From Actinokineospora alba (GTDB taxonomy: Bacteria; Actinomycetota; Actinomycetes; Mycobacteriales; Pseudonocardiaceae), in the NCBI RefSeq assembly GCF_004362515.1, contig NZ_SNXU01000001.1:1860001-1924000 (forward strand): 64,000 nucleotides of DNA. Reading direction: 5' to 3'. Position numbers and translations under genes: made by a program. Numbering within the stretch: the stretch's first letter is position 1; every line of letters begins with the position of its first letter. Below, piece after piece: positions 15,600 through 23,059 of this stretch. The notes beneath the pieces were generated by a model, which was not told the DNA's origin, ran no database searches, and saw only the letters and a program-made list of their open reading frames with translations.

Positions 15600-16120
15600 C
15601 GGTTACCCCCGAAGATCGAACCCGTCGAGAAATCGTCGTCGTCACCGTCTTCGACGGCACGCGGCGGCCGCGGGTTCCGCGTGGGTTGGGGTGCGGAGAA
15701 ATCGGCCCGGGAGGCGCCGGGCGGAGGCGGCGCGGGCAGTGCCCCGGGGGGCGGGGGAGCCGAGGGGCCCATCGGCGCCTGGTCCGGCGTGTGGGCCCGG
15801 AACGCCTCCTGGAACTGGGCGAACTGGGCCTCGCCGACGGCCGGGCGCACGAGCTGCTCCATCGCGGCCGCGGCCTGCTGGGTGGCCTGCCGGATGGTGC
15901 CGAGGATCTCCTGCGTGAGCTGGACGTGCGACATCTTCATCGCCGCGGGCCCCAGTTGCAGACCGAGAACCGCGCCCGAGGGGGCCACGGTCACCGTCAC
16001 CGAGCCGTCGCCGTTGCGGGCGCTGCCCTTGAGCTGCGCGATGCTCTCTTTAAGCGCCGAAGCTCGGGCTGCCTGTTCCTCGAAGCGCCGCATTGTCGCC
16101 TGGAGCTTGGCCTCGTCCAT
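15596..16120 (-). CDS. YbaB/EbfC-family protein with proline-rich tail
   Basis: Residues 1-105 fit the YbaB/EbfC nucleoid-associated fold: an N-terminal helix, then SVTVTVAPSGAVLGLQL strands and a helix LTQEILGTIRQATQQAA. The tail is Pro/Ala-rich and ends in an acidic stretch (EDGDDDDF). Start ATG 16120 is preceded by GAGAGGAACC, so the ATG at 16153 is rejected. It is the first gene of the block, overlapping the WXG-like gene by four bases. YbaB-like genes next to WXG genes are, from general knowledge, common in Pseudonocardiales; their joint role is not established. Confidence 0.8.
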   Translation of the reverse strand: MDEAKLQATMRRFEEQAARASALKESIAQLKGSARNGDGSVTVTVAPSGAVLGLQLGPAAMKMSHVQLTQEILGTIRQATQQAAAAMEQLVRPAVGEAQFAQFQEAFRAHTPDQAPMGPSAPPPPGALPAPPPPGASRADFSAPQPTRNPRPPRAVEDGDDDDFSTGSIFGGNR

Positions 16121-16228
16121 AGGGTTCCTCTCGTTCTCCGGCCCCCAGCACACGCACAGTATCTGCGTTTAGCGGCCCACGTCAGGAGTTCGCGGAACGT
16201 CGGACCGGTGCGGCACCAGCTGACGAGT

Positions 16229-17134
16229 TCAGGCCCGGAAGAACTTCTCCTGCCGACCCTTGCGCACCAGCTTGAGCCACTCGACGAAGGCCTTCGGGTC
16301 GCGCTTGGTGCCGAGGAAGTACATGCCGAACCGGAGGACTTCCAGCATCCCGATCTTGCGCATTCCCGGCTGCGACATCAGGTATCCGCGGTTGCGGTAG
16401 GTGTAGTACCGCTTGATCGCGTTGTCCGGGTCCTGCGCGTGGAACCGGCCGCCGAGCATCGGCTTGAACTCGTCCGAGCCGTCCGGGTGCAGGTAGGACA
16501 CGGTCAGGCAGGTGCCGAACGGCAGGCCCGAGCGCACGAGCCTGCGGTGCACCTCGACCTCGTCGCCGCGGAAGAACAGCCGGTAGTCCGGGACGCCGAC
16601 CACGTCGAGGGTGTCCGCGCGGAACAGCGCGCCGTTGAACAGCGACGCGATGCCCGGCAGGAAGTCCTGCCCGAGCTCGCCCGCGGTGCGCTTCCACGTC
16701 AGGCCGCGGCGCAGCGGGAACGCGAGCTTGTCCGGCGCCTCGATGTTGGTCACGACCGGCGACACCTCGGCGAGGCCGCGCTTCTCCGCGACGTCGAGCA
16801 GGGTGCCCAGGACCGACTCGTCGGCCGGGCGGCCGTCGTCGTCGGCGAGCCAGAGCCAGTCCGCGCCCATGGCCAGCGCGTGCAGCATGCCCAGGGCGAA
16901 GCCGCCCGCGCCGCCGAGGTTGCGATGGGACACCAGGTACGTCGTGGGGACGCCGCAGGATTCGACGATGTCGCGGGCCGGGTCGTCGGGGCCGTTGTCG
17001 ACGACGACGACGTGCTCCGGCGGCCGGTTCTGCGCCGCGATCATCTTCAGGGAGTCCGCGAGCAGCGCCCGACGGTGCCTGGTGACCACCACGGCCACGA
17101 CTGATCCCGGCGGCAACTGCGCGGCGGTGCTCAT
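16229..17134 (-). CDS. glfT1: Galactofuranosyltransferase GlfT1-like (GT2)
   Basis: GT-A glycosyltransferase expected to add the first galactofuranose residues to the decaprenyl-linked rhamnose-GlcNAc linker of arabinogalactan. N-terminal nucleotide-binding half has VVVVDNGPDD near residue 45; the metal-binding motif is DDD at 98-100 (LADDDGRP). GGAGGFALGM is conserved in this group. A C-terminal YLMSQPG/FLGTKRDP region follows. Length 301 aa. Overlaps the ABC ATPase gene by four bases (ATGA). The trio of permease, ATPase and GlfT1 is the same as Rv3781-Rv3783, which supports the assignment. Confidence 0.9.
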   Translation of the reverse strand: MSTAAQLPPGSVVAVVVTRHRRALLADSLKMIAAQNRPPEHVVVVDNGPDDPARDIVESCGVPTTYLVSHRNLGGAGGFALGMLHALAMGADWLWLADDDGRPADESVLGTLLDVAEKRGLAEVSPVVTNIEAPDKLAFPLRRGLTWKRTAGELGQDFLPGIASLFNGALFRADTLDVVGVPDYRLFFRGDEVEVHRRLVRSGLPFGTCLTVSYLHPDGSDEFKPMLGGRFHAQDPDNAIKRYYTYRNRGYLMSQPGMRKIGMLEVLRFGMYFLGTKRDPKAFVEWLKLVRKGRQEKFFRA

Positions 17135-17922
17135 AGCGTCAGGCCCAGCCTTTCCAGGGTCTCCTGGCTCATGTGGTCATACGGGTCGTGGCCCTTGTAG
17201 GCGGTCAGGACCTCACGCAGCGAGCCGTGCATCTTGACCCGGCCCTCGTCCATCCAGATCGCGGTGTTGCACAGCTCGAACAACAGGTCGTCCGAGTGCG
17301 AGGCGAAGACCAACATGCCGGACCTTCGTACCAGGTCGACGAGCCGGTCGCGAGCTTTGGCCATGAACGCCGCGTCGACAGCGCCGATGCCCTCGTCGAG
17401 CAGCAGGATCTCCGGGTCGATCGAGGTGACCACGCCCAGCGCGAGCCGGACCCGCATGCCGGTGGAGTAGGTGCGCAGCGGCAGGTGCAGGTAGTCGCCC
17501 AGCTCGGTGAACTTGGAGATGTCCTCGACCCGCGCCTCCATCTGCTTGCGCGACATGCCCAGGAACAGGCCGCGGATCATGATGTTCTCGAGACCGGAGA
17601 TCTCCGGGTCCATGCCGACCGCGAGGTCGAACACGGGAGCGATCTTGCCGTTGATCTCGGTCGTGCCGCGCGTGGGCTCGTAGATACCCGACAGCAGCCG
17701 CAGCAGCGTCGACTTGCCCGCGCCGTTGTGCCCGACGAGCGCGACCCGGTCGCCCTCATTGAGGGTGAGCGTGATGTCGTGCAGCGCTTCGATTATCGGG
17801 ACTCTGGTCTCCGTGCCGATCTTGCCGCCGACCTTGCCGAGGACGGCCTTCTTCAGCGACCGCGTCTTCGCGTCGAAGATCGGGAAGTCGACGGAGGCGT
17901 TCTGGACCTCGATGCTGACCAT
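17131..17922 (-). CDS. ABC transporter ATP-binding protein (Wzt/RfbE-like)
   Basis: ATPase of the exporter thought to flip the lipid-linked galactan precursor. Walker A GHNGAGKST, signature YSTGMRVRLALG (an STGMR variant typical of O-antigen/teichoic acid exporters), Walker B ILLLDEGIG, then H-loop SHSDDLL. The N-terminus VSIEVQNASVDFPIFDAKTR matches Rv3781-like proteins. Start is put at ATG 17922, where GAGG lies nine bases upstream; GTG 17937, directly behind the permease stop, is possible. Overlaps glfT1 at its 3' end. Confidence 0.92.
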   Translation of the reverse strand: MVSIEVQNASVDFPIFDAKTRSLKKAVLGKVGGKIGTETRVPIIEALHDITLTLNEGDRVALVGHNGAGKSTLLRLLSGIYEPTRGTTEINGKIAPVFDLAVGMDPEISGLENIMIRGLFLGMSRKQMEARVEDISKFTELGDYLHLPLRTYSTGMRVRLALGVVTSIDPEILLLDEGIGAVDAAFMAKARDRLVDLVRRSGMLVFASHSDDLLFELCNTAIWMDEGRVKMHGSLREVLTAYKGHDPYDHMSQETLERLGLTL

Positions 17923-17937
17923 GTGGGGATGCCTCAC

Positions 17938-18885
17938 CTAGACCCAGTAGGAAACACGCGAACGGTAGTTGCGCATCGCGAGCATGGCCAAGGCCCACCC
18001 GACGATGGTGATACCGCCGACGACGGCCCAGTGGTGCCAGCTCTGCTGGCTGCCGATCAACGGGGCCCGGATGATCTGGATGAAGTGGTAGAGCGGGTTG
18101 AGCTCGGCCACCCACACCATCCAGCCCGCGCTGGTGCCCAGCTTGCGGGTGATGAGGTCCACCGGCCACACGATCGGCGTCATGAAGAACAGCAGCTGCG
18201 TGAGCGCGCCGATGACCTGCGGGATGTCGCGGTAGCGGGTGCTGATGATGCCGAAGAGCAGCGCGACCCAGGTGCCGTTCAGCGCGAGCAGCACGAACGC
18301 CGGGACGGCGTTGATGATCGTCCAGTCGAGACCGGGCTGCGGCAGACCACCCGGGCTCAGGAAGTAGCCGTCCTGGACCAGGTACGGGAAGAAGATGGCG
18401 AGCACGACCACGTAGACCAGCAGGTTGTGCAGGAACATCAGCGCCAGCCGCCACACCGTGCGCAGCGCGTAGACGGTGAGCGGGGCGGGCAGGTGCTTGA
18501 TCAGCCCCTCGTTGGAGATGAAGGTGTCCGCGCCCTCGGTCATGCAGCCGAGCATGAAGTTCCAGACGATGAACCCGACCGTCAGGTAGGGCAGGAACGT
18601 CTTGATGTCGGTGTCGAACAGTGTCGCGTACAGGACGCCCAGGCCCGCCGCGGTCACGGCCATGCTCAGGGTGATCCACAACGGACCGATCACAGAACGC
18701 CGGTAGCGCTGCTTGATGTCCTGCCAACCGAGGTGCCCCCACAGCTCACGCTGCGCGAAGCCCTGTCGCAGATCCTCGACCGCACGACTGAACGTGCGCC
18801 CGGCGTGCACCACGGGCACGGGCTTCTCCTCGATAAGGGTTGCTTGCACGGATCCCGAGACTACCGGCGACGCCCCGGCAGTCAC
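17938..18885 (-). CDS. ABC transporter permease (Wzm/RfbD-like)
   Basis: ABC-2-type integral membrane protein with about six helices: hydrophobic stretches near residues 72-95, 101-125, 150-172, 185-205, 215-240 and 275-300. The N-terminal cytoplasmic segment LWGHLGWQDIKQRYRRSVIGPLW is characteristic of polysaccharide-precursor exporters. Pairs with the adjacent ATPase to export undecaprenyl/decaprenyl-linked glycan. The GTG start overlaps the methyltransferase stop by four bases. 315 aa, normal size. Confidence 0.92.
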   Translation of the reverse strand: MTAGASPVVSGSVQATLIEEKPVPVVHAGRTFSRAVEDLRQGFAQRELWGHLGWQDIKQRYRRSVIGPLWITLSMAVTAAGLGVLYATLFDTDIKTFLPYLTVGFIVWNFMLGCMTEGADTFISNEGLIKHLPAPLTVYALRTVWRLALMFLHNLLVYVVVLAIFFPYLVQDGYFLSPGGLPQPGLDWTIINAVPAFVLLALNGTWVALLFGIISTRYRDIPQVIGALTQLLFFMTPIVWPVDLITRKLGTSAGWMVWVAELNPLYHFIQIIRAPLIGSQQSWHHWAVVGGITIVGWALAMLAMRNYRSRVSYWV

Positions 18886-19736
18886 CCAGCCGGGGAGTCG
18901 GTTCCGGTCACACGGACGACGACCTGCTCGTTGTCGATCGTGTACGCGGTGTATTCGAATTCAGTGGCCGTATCCGCGACGTACTCCTGCCACGCTTTGA
19001 ACTCGTGCTCGCGCCACCCTGCGTAATTGAAGAATTCATCGAAAACCACGATGCTGCCCGCCCGCAGCCGCGGCCCCACGAGGTCGAGCACGGTCTTCGC
19101 CGAGCTGTAGAGGTCGGCGTCGACGTGCAGGAAGTCGACCGGGCCCGGGTGCTCGGCCAGGAACCCGGGCAGCGTCTCGTCGAACCAGCCGACCACCAGG
19201 TCGGCGCCCGGGACGTCCGGCAGCCCGTCGGTGGCGAACGCGCCCGCCGGGTAGCCCGCCCGCCAGTCGCTGGGCAGGCCCTCGAAGGAGTCGAAGCCGA
19301 AGACGCCCGCGCCGCCGCGGGCCGCGGCGATGATGCGCAGCGTCGTCCCGGTGAAGACGCCGAACTCCAGGGCCAGCCCACCGGAGGGGGCCAGCGACAG
19401 CGCGTGCTCCAGCGTTCGGTGCGGGTGCTCGAACTGCTCGGCGCCCGCCATGTTGTCGTTGGCGAACTCGCTGCTGTCCGCCGCCGCCTCCCGCTCCGCG
19501 GCGTAGAACAGGTCGCGGCGACTGCGGTGCTCGAAGTCGGCGATCCGTTCCGCGACCCGGTCGACCGTGCGGTCGGCGTGCTCGCGAAGTTCCGCGCGCA
19601 ACCCGGCGACCTCCGCGCGCAGCGACTCGATCTCCCGAGCCTGCCCGCGGGTGACCGCCTCCTCGACCGCGTTCATCAGCTTCGCGCGCAGGGACCGCTT
19701 GATGTCCTCGGTCCGCGCGCGCAGCTTGTCGAACAT
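18882..19736 (-). CDS. TylF/MycF-like SAM-dependent methyltransferase with coiled-coil N-terminus
   Basis: Class I methyltransferase. Residues about 1-75 are a charged coiled coil (IESLRAEVAGLRAELREHAD). The catalytic domain starts near 110 with LALEFGVFTGTTLR as motif I, GFDSFEGLPSDW, and FLHVDADLYSS as the metal-binding Asp pair of TylF-type sugar O-methyltransferases. The fold suggests methylation of a sugar in the exported glycan, but the acceptor is unknown. ATG 19736 has GAGGGGACC upstream. Located between bpa and the exporter genes, apparently in one transcript. Confidence 0.85.
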   Translation of the reverse strand: MFDKLRARTEDIKRSLRAKLMNAVEEAVTRGQAREIESLRAEVAGLRAELREHADRTVDRVAERIADFEHRSRRDLFYAAEREAAADSSEFANDNMAGAEQFEHPHRTLEHALSLAPSGGLALEFGVFTGTTLRIIAAARGGAGVFGFDSFEGLPSDWRAGYPAGAFATDGLPDVPGADLVVGWFDETLPGFLAEHPGPVDFLHVDADLYSSAKTVLDLVGPRLRAGSIVVFDEFFNYAGWREHEFKAWQEYVADTATEFEYTAYTIDNEQVVVRVTGTDSPAG

Positions 19737-19749
19737 CGGTCCCCTCGGG

Positions 19750-20340
19750 TCAGAGGTACTGGCCGGTGCCTCGGATGTGCGTGCCGTCGGCGCTCTCGGC
19801 GCCACCGCCGACGCCAGGGGGAAGGCCGCGGCGCATCTGCTCCAACTGGACCCTGGCGGCCATCTGCTGGGCGAACAGCGCGGTCTGGATGCCGTGGAAC
19901 AGGCCTTCCAGCCACCCGACCAGCTGTGCCTGCGCGATCCGCAGTTCGGCGTCGGACGGGGTGCCGTCCTCGGTGAACGGCAGCGACAGGCGTTCGAGCT
20001 CGTCGCGCAGCTCGGGCGCCAGACCGTCCTCCAGCTCGGCGATCGAGCGCTTGTGGATCTCGCGCAGGCGGTTGCGGCTGGCGTCGTCGAGCGGTGCCGC
20101 GCGCACCTCCTCGAGCAGCTGCTTGATCATCGTGCCGATCCGCATGACCTTCGCGGGCTGCTCGACCATGTCGCCGACCGACTCGGCGGGAGTGCCGCCC
20201 GCCTCGGGAATGCGCGCCGCGCCGAGCGGGGAGCCGTCCGGGCCCACCACCATCACGGTGTGGGACTGGTCCTCGGTGTTCTCGGCTGGGTTCTCGGCGT
20301 TGTCGTCGGCAGAGCTGCGGGCGTTCATGGGATGGCTCAT
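19750..20340 (-). CDS. bpa: Bacterial proteasome activator
   Basis: ATP-independent ring-shaped activator of the 20S proteasome (Bpa/PafE, Rv3780). The core helices contain QPAKVMRIGTMIKQLLEEV, the AQLVGWLEGLFHGIQTALF segment and AARVQLEQMRRG. The last residues GTGQYL form the HbYX-like tail that docks into proteasome pockets. The N-terminal 60 residues are disordered and acidic. ATG 20340 has GGAG just upstream; an earlier in-frame ATG at 20409 lacks support. 196 aa. Adjacent to the exporter operon exactly as Rv3780 is to Rv3781. Proteasome genes themselves are outside the window. Confidence 0.94.
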   Translation of the reverse strand: MSHPMNARSSADDNAENPAENTEDQSHTVMVVGPDGSPLGAARIPEAGGTPAESVGDMVEQPAKVMRIGTMIKQLLEEVRAAPLDDASRNRLREIHKRSIAELEDGLAPELRDELERLSLPFTEDGTPSDAELRIAQAQLVGWLEGLFHGIQTALFAQQMAARVQLEQMRRGLPPGVGGGAESADGTHIRGTGQYL

Positions 20341-20464
20341 CTGCTCCGTCCTGGGCCAGATCGGGATCGGCGTGAAGGGCATCTCCCAGGGGGAGTCCAC
20401 CGAAGTCACGTCTGCGAGGGTATCCGCTCCGCCTCCCCACGAAACGTCGGCGCTCCCGCGTGCG

Positions 20465-20470
20465 TACGGT
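20465..20470 (+). promoter_or_regulatory. Probable -10 element of a leaderless promoter
   Basis: TACGGT lies seven bases before the ATG at 20478, without a Shine-Dalgarno sequence. Confidence 0.4.
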
Positions 20471-20477
20471 GTGGCCC

Positions 20478-21680
20478 ATGGCCTTCGACGTCGCGCGAAT
20501 CCGCGGGCTGTTTCCCGCGCTCGGTGACGGCTGGGTGCATCTGGACTCGCCCGCCGGTATGCAGGTTCCCGAGCAGGTGGCGACCGCCGTCTCGACCGCC
20601 TTACGCGCGCCGGTGTCGGGCCCGGGCGGGGTGTTCCCGGCCTCGCAGCGCGCGGAGGCGATCGTCGACGCGGCGCGCCGCGCGGTGGCCGACCTCGTCG
20701 GCTGCGACCCGGCCGGAGTCGTCCTCGGACCGAACACCGCGGTCCTGCTCGCCCGCCTCGCCGAGGCCCTCGGCGAACGCTGGCTCATCGGTGACGAAGT
20801 CACCCTTTCCAGGCTCGACCACCAGGCCAACACGGCCCCTTGGCTGCGGGTCGCGCAGCGCGCGGGCGCGACCGTGCGCTGGGCCGAGATCGACATCGAG
20901 ACCTGCGAACTGCCCGCCTGGCAGTACGAGAACCTCATCTCGCACCGCACGAAGGTCGTCGCCGTCACCGCGGCATCGGGCGCCGTCGGCACCCGGCCGG
21001 ACCTGAACAAGATCGCCGACTTGTCCAAGGCCGCGGGCGCCTTCGTCGTGGTCGACGCGTCCTCGGCGGCGCCGTTCGTCCCCATCGACATCAACACCAT
21101 CGGCGCCGACGTGGTGGCGGTGTCCGCGCACGCCTGGGGCGGCCCGGCGGTCGCCGCCCTGGCCTTCGCGGACCCGGCGGTCATCGACCGGCTCCCCGCC
21201 AGCTCCCTGGACCCACGCGCCTTCGGCCCCGCCCGCCTCGAACTGGGCGAGAACGCCCACCCCCTGCTAGCGGGCCTCGTCGCCTCGGTCGACTACCTCG
21301 CCGAACTCGACGACGCCGCCACCGGAACCCGGCGAGAACGCCTGCAGACGTCCCTGAGCTCGGCGAAGTCCTACCAGGCAGGCCTGCTCTCCAGGCTGAT
21401 CGGAGACCTGCGCGGCCAACGCCACGTCATGGTCATCGGCGACGCCATGCGGCGGATCCCGACCCTGGCGTTCACCGTCGCCGACGTCAAAGCCACCGAG
21501 GCTGTCGTCCACCTGGCCGACCACGGCATCTGCGCCTTCGCCGACGACGCCCCCAGCGGCGTCTTCGCGGCGTTGGGGGTGGGCGAGGTTGGCGGCGCGG
21601 TCAGGGTCGGCCTGGCCCACTACACAAACTCGGTAGAGGTCGACCAACTAGTCGAAGCCGTAGCCTCCCTACGCCCCTGA
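20478..21680 (+). CDS. Class V aminotransferase/cysteine-desulfurase-like protein (Rv3778c-like)
   Basis: Fold-type I PLP-enzyme family of the SufS/NifS group, 400 aa. Seen are LGPNTAVLLARLAEAL, the RLDHQAN segment (His that stacks on PLP), VVVDASSAAPFVPID (Asp that binds the PLP ring nitrogen) and the C-terminal VGLAHYTNSVEVDQLV. At the usual Schiff-base site the sequence reads SAHAWGGPA, with no Lys where cysteine desulfurases have SGHKxxGP. It may therefore be a PLP-binding non-enzyme or use another residue. Divergent from bpa, as Rv3778c is near Rv3780. No scaffold protein gene is next to it. Confidence 0.82.
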   Translation: MAFDVARIRGLFPALGDGWVHLDSPAGMQVPEQVATAVSTALRAPVSGPGGVFPASQRAEAIVDAARRAVADLVGCDPAGVVLGPNTAVLLARLAEALGERWLIGDEVTLSRLDHQANTAPWLRVAQRAGATVRWAEIDIETCELPAWQYENLISHRTKVVAVTAASGAVGTRPDLNKIADLSKAAGAFVVVDASSAAPFVPIDINTIGADVVAVSAHAWGGPAVAALAFADPAVIDRLPASSLDPRAFGPARLELGENAHPLLAGLVASVDYLAELDDAATGTRRERLQTSLSSAKSYQAGLLSRLIGDLRGQRHVMVIGDAMRRIPTLAFTVADVKATEAVVHLADHGICAFADDAPSGVFAALGVGEVGGAVRVGLAHYTNSVEVDQLVEAVASLRP

Positions 21681-21897
21681 CCAGCACGTATCGCCTCTAT
21701 CCACACCCCACCAAGTTATCCACACCCCCACCCGCGCAAGCCCTTTCCGTCACCCACCCCCGATAGACTGGCCAAGGGCCGTCCCCCCGGTGGTGGGCGG
21801 GGGATGCTCTGGTGAGGTCTGTCGGCGCCGATTTCACCGCGCCTGGTCGACTGGCCAAGGGCGGGTTTGTGCTGGCGTCGCGGCGAAGTGTTGGTGG
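21681..21897. other. Gap with DnaA-box-like sites and a 14-bp direct repeat
   Basis: No gene is seen. CTATCCACA (21697-21705) and TTATCCACA (21716-21724) match DnaA boxes and are 19 bases apart. GACTGGCCAAGGGC occurs at 21766-21779 and again at 21849-21862. A C-run/G-run hairpin around 21781-21806 lies between these copies. Convergent genes flank the gap, so termination signals are expected here. Confidence 0.45.
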
Positions 21898-22860
21898 TCA
21901 GGCCCCGACGGTGAGGACGAGCTTCCCGAACACGCCACCCTCGTCGAGCATCCGGTGCGCGTCGCCGACTCGCTCGATCGGAAGCACCTCGTGCACCACC
22001 GGCCGCACCTTCCCCTCAGCGATCAGCGGCCACACGTTCGCCACGACGTCCGCGCAGATCTCGCCCTTCTCCGCCACCGGTCGGTACCGCAGGCTCGTCG
22101 CGGTGACCGACGCGTTCTTCGCCAGGAGGGCGCCCAGGTTCAGTTCGGCCTTCACCCCGCCCTGCATGCCGATGACCACCAGCCTGCCGCCGCGGTTGAG
22201 CGCCTCGACGTTGCGGGCGAGGTATTTCGCGCCCATGTTGTCCAGGATGACGTCGGCGGTCACTTCCTTCTCGAATTCCACCTCGCGATAATTCAGCGCC
22301 ACGTCGGCCCCCAATTCGCCGCACTGAATAGCCCGTTCGGTCGATCCGGCGGTAATGGCCACCCGGGCGCCGATGGCTTTGCCGATTTGAATGGCGTGCG
22401 TCCCGATTCCGCTCGCCCCGCCGTGCACGAGGAGCGTTTCGCCCGCGGTGAGCCGAGCGGTCCGCATGACGTTCGACCAAACGGTGCACGACACCTCTGG
22501 GAGCCCCGCGGCCGTCACCAATTCGATACCTTCGGGGATCGGCATCAGCTGCGGCGCGGGCACGGCGACCAGTTCCGCGTATCCGCCACCTGCGAGAAGC
22601 GCGCAGACGGCGTCGCCGACCCGCCAGCCGGTGACCCCTTCGCCCACCGCGGCGACGGTCCCCGAGCATTCGAGACCGATCACTTCCGACGTCCCCGGAG
22701 GCGGCGGATAGAAGCCTTTCCGCTGCAAGAGGTCGGCACGGTTGACCGCGGTCGCCGCGACGCGGACCAGGACTTCACCCGCGGCGGGTTCGGGGTCGGG
22801 CACCTCGGTCCACCGCATGACTTCCGGGCCGCCGGGCTCGCTGATCGTGATCGCTCGCAT
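21898..22860 (-). CDS. NAD(P)H:quinone oxidoreductase, MDR family (Rv3777-like)
   Basis: Medium-chain zinc-free dehydrogenase of the quinone reductase/PIG3 group. It starts MRAITISEPGGPEVM, has the substrate loop NRADLLQRKGFYPPPPG and the Rossmann motif VHGGASGIGTHAIQIGKA, and ends GKLVLTVGA. It probably reduces quinones or small carbonyls with NADPH in the cytosol. ATG 22860 is chosen on homology of the N-terminus; an in-frame ATG at 22890 is less likely. 320 aa. Convergent with the aminotransferase-like gene, as in mycobacteria. Confidence 0.92.
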   Translation of the reverse strand: MRAITISEPGGPEVMRWTEVPDPEPAAGEVLVRVAATAVNRADLLQRKGFYPPPPGTSEVIGLECSGTVAAVGEGVTGWRVGDAVCALLAGGGYAELVAVPAPQLMPIPEGIELVTAAGLPEVSCTVWSNVMRTARLTAGETLLVHGGASGIGTHAIQIGKAIGARVAITAGSTERAIQCGELGADVALNYREVEFEKEVTADVILDNMGAKYLARNVEALNRGGRLVVIGMQGGVKAELNLGALLAKNASVTATSLRYRPVAEKGEICADVVANVWPLIAEGKVRPVVHEVLPIERVGDAHRMLDEGGVFGKLVLTVGA

Positions 22861-23059
22861 GTGGACGACCGTATCCCGCGGGCGGCCCACCGCCGACGCC
22901 GCCGGTGTTTCTCGTCTGTCCAGGTGAATCTATGCGCAGTTGATAATGAACAGCTATTGACCAGCGACGCCAATCAGGTGAGGGTGTGCACGCCGGAACA
23001 TCGGATCGCGTCGGGGGCGATCGCCGGTTGGCACCCAACCCATGAACAAGGGGACCTGC

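Noticed and set aside
14262..16172. 636-aa plus-strand frame opposite the WXG and YbaB genes
   Set aside because: Antisense shadow with repetitive Ala/Arg/Gly/Leu content and no domain.
17173..19026. 617-aa plus-strand frame opposite the exporter operon
   Set aside because: Antisense shadow; the minus-strand ABC and methyltransferase genes are certain.
21760..21870. Possible structured RNA between the aminotransferase-like and quinone reductase genes
   Set aside because: Hairpin and direct repeat are visible, but nothing matches SRP RNA, RNase P, tmRNA or a riboswitch that I know.
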